Below, piece after piece: positions 60,225 through 64,000 of a stretch of 64,000 bases of DNA; the stretch's first letter is position 1; each line of letters opens with the position of its first letter. The stretch spans positions 38,476-102,475 of the forward strand of contig JAIORA010000047.1 in the NCBI GenBank assembly GCA_021108375.1. Reading direction: 5' to 3'. The notes beneath the pieces are model-generated. The model did no database searches. It saw only the letters and a list, made by a program, of their open reading frames with translations, and was not told the DNA's origin. Source of the DNA: Anaerohalosphaeraceae bacterium. GTDB lineage: Bacteria > Planctomycetota > Phycisphaerae > Sedimentisphaerales > UBA12454. The translations under genes were made by a program, and so were the position numbers.

Positions 60225-61178
60225 TTACCACGTCGTGGTACAATTTGAGTCATCAGGGTTATTACAATTCAGATAGTTTTCCGCAAGGATTGATAAGTCC
60301 AGATAATCAACTCGACAATCGTGATTTAAATCCGCTGTCATCGCCATACCAGCCTGCCAAACCCCGTGACAGGTTGATGGTATCGAATTGGGGTCTTCAA
60401 AAAGCGATTCGTCGAAATCGGAAGCATTAGGGTCGTTACACTTTTGCCATTGTTCGGCAAGCGTTGCAAAATCTTCGAGATTGACGTAACAATTCTGGTC
60501 AATATCGCCAGCTAACGCCCACCCAAACAAACCGACTTCATTGCAATCGTTGGGTTCGTCAATATAGGCGGCACTGAAAGAGTCAAAGAACATTCCCGAC
60601 TGTGCTTCAGTTACTTCCCTGAAGACCCGGATAAAATTAACATCGTCGGCGAATATACCGTTAAAATCAAAAAACGCGTCATAAAGCATACCGTCGCTGC
60701 CGGGAATACCACCCAACTGACCCGTAATTGTACCAATCTGTACAAAATCGTTTCCATCCGTACTTGCCCAGACAGAAGCCTCAGCAACAGGGCCACAGAA
60801 CATTCTAATCACTACGTCATTACCATCGACATCTTCAATACCAGTATCGAATTTAACAATTATTTCCTGTTCAGCATGTGCAGGCGAACCTGTGCGCCAA
60901 CCGGCGACATAGTCCCTGTCACCATCTTCAAAATCCCAGGCGTACATATCTCCATTTCCGTCGGCATCTGAAAATCCAAGCACCAGCCAGGTTGTCGCGG
61001 GGGTATTAGCATCCATAAGCACCGAACCCGGCCCGCCGCAATGGCCGTCAGCCCAGCTTTGAATTTTGTCTGTATGACTAAAAACACTATCTGCCCAATT
61101 TATTCCTTCAATATATCGAGCTTGTACTGTTCCGCTAAAAGCCAGAGTAACCAATAATACATAAATTGTTTTTTTCAT
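60225..61178 (-). CDS. secreted protein with C-terminal dockerin-type repeats
   Basis: A 317-residue exported protein with signal peptide MKKTIYVLLVTLAFSGTVQA. Residues ~20-225 are a beta-rich domain (INWADSV, DMYAWDFEDGDRDYVAGWR, EIIVKFDTGIEDVDGNDVVIRMFCG, GMFFDSF). The end has two calcium-binding dockerin-type segments, DIDQNCYVNLEDFATLAEQW (~248) and DLNHDCRVDYLDLSILAENYL (~295). The N-terminal domain is paralogous to the PEP-CTERM protein at 62007-62645. Start 61178 is supported by GGAAGGAG eight bases upstream; longer upstream frames have no such support. Confidence 0.8.
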   Translation of the reverse strand: MKKTIYVLLVTLAFSGTVQARYIEGINWADSVFSHTDKIQSWADGHCGGPGSVLMDANTPATTWLVLGFSDADGNGDMYAWDFEDGDRDYVAGWRTGSPAHAEQEIIVKFDTGIEDVDGNDVVIRMFCGPVAEASVWASTDGNDFVQIGTITGQLGGIPGSDGMLYDAFFDFNGIFADDVNFIRVFREVTEAQSGMFFDSFSAAYIDEPNDCNEVGLFGWALAGDIDQNCYVNLEDFATLAEQWQKCNDPNASDFDESLFEDPNSIPSTCHGVWQAGMAMTADLNHDCRVDYLDLSILAENYLNCNNPDDSNCTTTW

Positions 61179-61203
61179 ATTACAAACTCCTTCCTTATTA
61201 TTT

Positions 61204-61938
61204 TTATCTCTTTGCATACCAGAAAGCACCAAATCTTCTGTCGTCAAGTCTGTCGCAAAATGGAATGTCATCTTCTTTGAGTGATTCAATATGCTGGTCG
61301 AGAAATACTGCATTTGTTTTTTCTCTATGCCGGTATTCAAAATTTGATTTTGGGCAACCGCCGTACAAAACTGTTCCCTGCGTTTGCATAGTTCCGTTTC
61401 CGTCACAAAACATCATTGCCTCTCTTGGTTTTTTGTATTCACGTTCATGACGATATTCACCGGAAGCAAAGCATTTATTCGAAACACCAAGAGTACCATT
61501 AGCCATATAACTCAAAGCATATTCACGTTGCTGGGCAGGATAGTCAGGCGAAAGGTCTTTTGTCATCATCGGTTTCCTGTGAGTTGGACAGGTTAAAACA
61601 GAGTGTTCTCTTCCAGTACCAGTTGGCACACCATTCGCATCCTTGCCAACATTCAAATCCAGATTATCCATCAATGCTGAATTCATAAACCAGTGCTGAC
61701 TCTTTTGTCCATAACTTCCCGGATAAGGGTCAGCAGAAGGCATTTTTCCTTCAAATTCATCTATGTAGAGTCTCAGAGCAAGCCCTATATTTTTCAAATT
61801 GGACTTACAGACAACACATCGTCCCTGCTCTCTTGCGACAGATAAAGATGGCAGCAGTATCCCCATAAGCAGTGCGATAATACTTATGACTACTAACAAC
61901 TCAACCAATGTAAACGCTTTATTATTATTTTTTGCCAT
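61204..61938 (-). CDS. pseudopilin-like protein with prepilin N-terminus (near H-x9-DG class)
   Basis: A 244-residue protein beginning with the prepilin signature [25 protein letters not shown] (residues 8-32). The globular part contains several Cys ([25 protein letters not shown]) and ends with [18 protein letters not shown], a H-x9-D-Q form of the H-x9-DG motif found in the large planctomycete pseudopilin families. A -1 residue Ala rather than Gly precedes Phe. It sits between two paralogous secreted proteins and may be exported by the pil/gsp machine at 3.8-12 kb. Confidence 0.8.
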   Translation of the reverse strand: MAKNNNKAFTLVELLVVISIIALLMGILLPSLSVAREQGRCVVCKSNLKNIGLALRLYIDEFEGKMPSADPYPGSYGQKSQHWFMNSALMDNLDLNVGKDANGVPTGTGREHSVLTCPTHRKPMMTKDLSPDYPAQQREYALSYMANGTLGVSNKCFASGEYRHEREYKKPREAMMFCDGNGTMQTQGTVLYGGCPKSNFEYRHREKTNAVFLDQHIESLKEDDIPFCDRLDDRRFGAFWYAKR

Positions 61939-61959
61939 TTTTCTAATCCTGCTTGTTAA

Positions 61960-61987
61960 GATACAGGCCGGGTTAACAGCCTGTATC
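61960..61987 (-). other. intercistronic hairpin between the PEP-CTERM and pseudopilin genes
   Basis: GATACAGGC (61960-61968) pairs perfectly with GCCTGTATC (61979-61987) around a 10-base loop. No T run follows on either strand, so it is more likely an mRNA-stability or processing structure than a terminator. Confidence 0.55.
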
Positions 61988-62006
61988 CCAACAATTGAAT
62001 ATCAAC

Positions 62007-62645
62007 TTATTTTTTTCTTCTCAATAAGACAGTGCCTAATCCCAGAATCACCATCGTTGCCGGCTCAGGAACTGATGCGAATGAATCAAAAAACATACCC
62101 GAGCCACTGCCCGTTGTTTCCCTGTATACCTTGACATAATAAGCATCGCCTGAAAATAAACCGGCAAAATCAAATACGGCGTCGTATAAAAAGCCGGGCT
62201 TGCCGGGAATCTGCATAGATACACCTGTAATGTTTCCGATTTGTGTCCAACTTAAATTGTCCTGACTCACAGAAATAGTAGCCTGTGCTTTGGAGCCGCA
62301 GTACATCCTTATTACGAGGTCATCACCGACAACATCCTCAAGTGCGGTATTGAATCCAACAACGATTTCCTGGTTTGCGGAACCACCTCGCCATCCTGCG
62401 ACATAGTCCAAATCGCCATTATCAAAATCCCAGGCGTGCATATTTCCAGTTTGGTCCGCGTCTGATTGCCCCAGTACCCAGAATTCAGTGGTACTATCCA
62501 TAAATATCCCGTCATAATTCTGGATTTGGCTGGCGTAACTCGTTACACTGTCTGCCCAGTTCTGACCGTCAATCAAAGCTGCCTGGCTGGAAGCTACCAG
62601 TGCACTAACAACAAGCAACATTAAACTTTTTTGTAAATTCTTCAT
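62007..62645 (-). CDS. PEP-CTERM sorting-domain protein
   Basis: A 212-residue exported protein: signal peptide (MLLVVSALVASSQA), a beta-rich domain and a C-terminal VPEPATMVILGLGTVLLRRKK, the PEP motif, membrane segment and basic tail recognised by an exosortase. The main domain parallels the dockerin protein at 60225-61178 (INWADSV versus QNWADSV, MHAWDFDNGDLDYVAGWR, GMFFDSF). No exosortase gene is in the window. ATG 62645 has GGAG nine bases upstream. The 62661-62782 leader region contains an AAACCT/AGGTTT hairpin and nothing else I recognise. Confidence 0.9.
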   Translation of the reverse strand: MKNLQKSLMLLVVSALVASSQAALIDGQNWADSVTSYASQIQNYDGIFMDSTTEFWVLGQSDADQTGNMHAWDFDNGDLDYVAGWRGGSANQEIVVGFNTALEDVVGDDLVIRMYCGSKAQATISVSQDNLSWTQIGNITGVSMQIPGKPGFLYDAVFDFAGLFSGDAYYVKVYRETTGSGSGMFFDSFASVPEPATMVILGLGTVLLRRKK

Positions 62646-62782
62646 TTGAATTTTCTCCAATTCTTTTTTTGTTAATTAAACTTTTTTCATCTCCGCTCCG
62701 AAACCATTTCGAAGCTCTCACGACCTCTGTAAATTATTCAGCTAAGCCATAACGCCAAACCTCCTTTCAGGTTTTACCTGCA

Positions 62783-62829
62783 AAAAAAGAGCAGACAAAT
62801 TTTAACAGTCCGTTAAATTCATCTGCTCC
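62783..62829 (-). terminator. intrinsic terminator of the feoB-hemP operon
   Basis: GAGCAGA (62790-62796) pairs with TCTGCTC (62823-62829), with an inner TTTAAC/GTTAAA stem. On the minus strand the stem is followed by seven T (62789-62783). It lies 46 bp after the hemP stop. Confidence 0.85.
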
Positions 62830-62874
62830 CTGGCTGGCTTGTGGCTTGCTGGGTTGCAAGTGATATAAAAAATA

Positions 62875-63045
62875 TTATTTGTTCATAATCAGTTTACCGT
62901 TCCTTGTTATCCTCAGCCTGTAAACAGCTCCTTCGTGGCGAATCATAATTTCACTGCTTTTACCGAAAAGCTGCGAAGATTCTATCATCGGAATCTGCTG
63001 AGCAGGCCCATCCTTGCCTAAATCAAATTGTTTTGGATTATCCAT
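62875..63045 (-). CDS. hemP: hemin uptake protein HemP family
   Basis: A 56-residue protein (MDNPKQFDLGKDG...). The C-terminal half SSQLFGKSSEIMIRHEGAVYRLRITRNGKLIMNK matches the HemP signature LFGxxxxxxIxHxGxxYxLRxTRxGKLIL. HemP is a small protein of haem/iron utilisation loci, in some bacteria a regulator of haem-receptor expression. It starts two bases after the stop of the Cys-rich membrane protein gene and is the last gene of the feo operon. Confidence 0.88.
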   Translation of the reverse strand: MDNPKQFDLGKDGPAQQIPMIESSQLFGKSSEIMIRHEGAVYRLRITRNGKLIMNK

Positions 63046-63047
63046 TT

Positions 63048-63188
63048 TTAATTATTACTATTTTTAGTTTTACTGCACATACTGCAATTCCCGGAACAAC
63101 TGCCTTTTCCTTTAATGGCTCTGCGAAAAGTCCACACGCCTGCCGCTATCGCCAAGCCCACAATCAACAAAACTATCACGATTTCCAT
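63048..63188 (-). CDS. FeoB-associated Cys-rich membrane protein
   Basis: A 46-residue protein: one membrane helix (VIVLLIVGLAIAAGVWTF, 4-21), a basic stretch (RRAIKGKG) and a Cys-rich tail CSGNCSMC (31-38). This matches the small family encoded next to feoB, thought to help iron transport in place of FeoC. It begins 12 bp after the feoB stop. Confidence 0.88.
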   Translation of the reverse strand: MEIVIVLLIVGLAIAAGVWTFRRAIKGKGSCSGNCSMCSKTKNSNN

Positions 63189-63200
63189 AAACTCACATCC

Positions 63201-64000
63201 CTAACCAATAAATAAACTTCCAATTTGATAGACTATTAGCGTTACAATGTAAGCAAGCCCTGTCAGGCCGCTCCATTGCAGGATCGCCCACTTCCACGTA
63301 CCTGTCTCAGACCGCGTTATCGCAATTGTCGCAATACACGGTGCAGAAACCAGGCAGAATAACATAATGCAGAATCCCTGAAGCGGCGAATAATCACTGC
63401 TGAGTTTATCCTGAAGAACAGACAAATCCTCCTGCTCGCCAACAGCATAAACAATACTCATCTGGGCTACGAAAACTTCCTTTGCTGCCGTCGCACCAAT
63501 AAGCGCGGTGGCGATTTTATAATCGAAGCCAAGGGGCTTTAGTATCGGTGCGATAGCGGTACCTGCTCTGCCGATAATACTGTGCTGAAGTTTTACGTTC
63601 TGAACCTGTGTCTCGGTTAAACCTACAATTTCTTCATCACTAACAGCAGGAAACTTTGCCGCTGCCCAGAGAATAATTGAAAGCATCAGAATAATAGTCC
63701 CTGCCTTTTTGAGATACAGCCAGCCGCGTTCCCACATATGTATCAAAACCGCTTTTAGCGTAGGCATCCTGTATGGCGGCAGTTCCATTACATAGGGAAT
63801 TGTTTCACCCCTCAACAACGTTGAGCGAAGCAGCCTTGCGGCGACAACAGCCAGCACAATTCCAATAAAATACATCGACCACATAATCGGCCCGCGCCAT
63901 TGCTGCGCGAAAAAGGCAGGTATCAAAAGTGCGTATATAGGCACCCTTGCACCGCAACTGAATAACGGCGTAACGAGTATCGTAGTAATTCGATTACGCT
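63201..64000 (-). CDS. feoB: ferrous iron transporter FeoB, C-terminal part (gene continues beyond the window)
   Basis: About 266 codons of the membrane domain are visible; the frame remains open to the window edge (TPLFSCGARVPIYALLIPAFF at the start). Visible helices include YLKKAGTIILMLSIILWAAA and IGATAAKEVFVAQMSIVY, with the conserved SCGARxP and LPPYRMPTLK (gate motif) blocks. The N-terminal G-protein domain lies outside. It is followed by the Cys-rich protein and hemP, forming an iron uptake operon. Confidence 0.93.
   Translation of the reverse strand, partial: RNRITTILVTPLFSCGARVPIYALLIPAFFAQQWRGPIMWSMYFIGIVLAVVAARLLRSTLLRGETIPYVMELPPYRMPTLKAVLIHMWERGWLYLKKAGTIILMLSIILWAAAKFPAVSDEEIVGLTETQVQNVKLQHSIIGRAGTAIAPILKPLGFDYKIATALIGATAAKEVFVAQMSIVYAVGEQEDLSVLQDKLSSDYSPLQGFCIMLFCLVSAPCIATIAITRSETGTWKWAILQWSGLTGLAYIVTLIVYQIGSLFIG

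Noticed and set aside
62661..62782. Cyclic-di-GMP (GEMM) riboswitch before the PEP-CTERM gene
   Set aside because: A small hairpin is present, but the conserved GEMM core and tetraloop-receptor elements are not seen.

Overview
The window reads as chromosomal DNA of a Gram-negative-type planctomycete, most likely class Phycisphaerae (Sedimentisphaerales-like). The evidence is a secreted protein with a PEP-CTERM sorting tail beside a paralogue with dockerin-type repeats, a pseudopilin with a near H-x9-DG signature, a solitary NusG paralogue, a SecD-SecF fusion, heptosyltransferase and LPS-kinase-type genes, and base composition in the mid-40s % GC by eye. No rRNA, CRISPR array, prophage or intact insertion sequence is visible. 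The assignment is inference from gene content.

Layout. 1-3.8 kb: a candidate small RNA gene with its own promoter and terminator, divergent nnrE/surE, a 5'-truncated ACT-domain gene, a THUMP/RlmL-type methyltransferase bracketed by an imperfect dispersed repeat, and tRNA-Val(GAC). 3.8-12 kb: a leftward operon pilM-pilN-pilO-pilP-like-gspE-pilT-gspF-gspI-gspJ encoding the inner-membrane platform, motors and minor pseudopilins of a type IV pilus/type II secretion machine. 12-14.5 kb: hflX-gpsA. 14.6-24.4 kb: leftward sugar metabolism, namely lipoprotein-galE-glk-(ROK-like kinase), tRNA-Thr(CGT), then a promoter feeding a gene remnant, a HAD phosphatase, a LarA-type nickel racemase/epimerase, a PfkB kinase and gnd. 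24.5-29.2 kb: xerD-manA facing polA. 29.3-30.3 kb: a small accessory patch with hicBA and a HEPN-like gene carrying an in-frame stop. 30.6-46.5 kb: ileS, envelope glycosylation genes, an aminotransferase, and gyrA-holA-DUF456. 46.6-55.7 kb: hisI, a TPR protein carrying two RNA-polymerase alpha C-terminal-like domains, spoIID-like, and the classic tgt-yajC-secDF cluster. 55.7-64 kb: pgl, a His-rich membrane protein behind a palindromic operator, an amidase, a NusG paralogue, a His-rich lipoprotein, the PEP-CTERM/pseudopilin/dockerin trio, and an iron cluster feoB-(Cys-rich protein)-hemP.

Many promoters have clear sigma-70 hexamers with 16-17 bp spacing, and several place the predicted transcription start within a few bases of the start codon (surE, nnrE, hicB, the NusG paralogue), suggesting leaderless or near-leaderless mRNAs. 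The items most worth following are the structured RNA at 112-372, the TPR-alphaCTD-alphaCTD protein at 47136-48449, the HAD-LarA-PfkB cassette, the duplicated 82-bp palindromic element upstream of secDF and the NusG paralogue, and the stop-interrupted HEPN gene.
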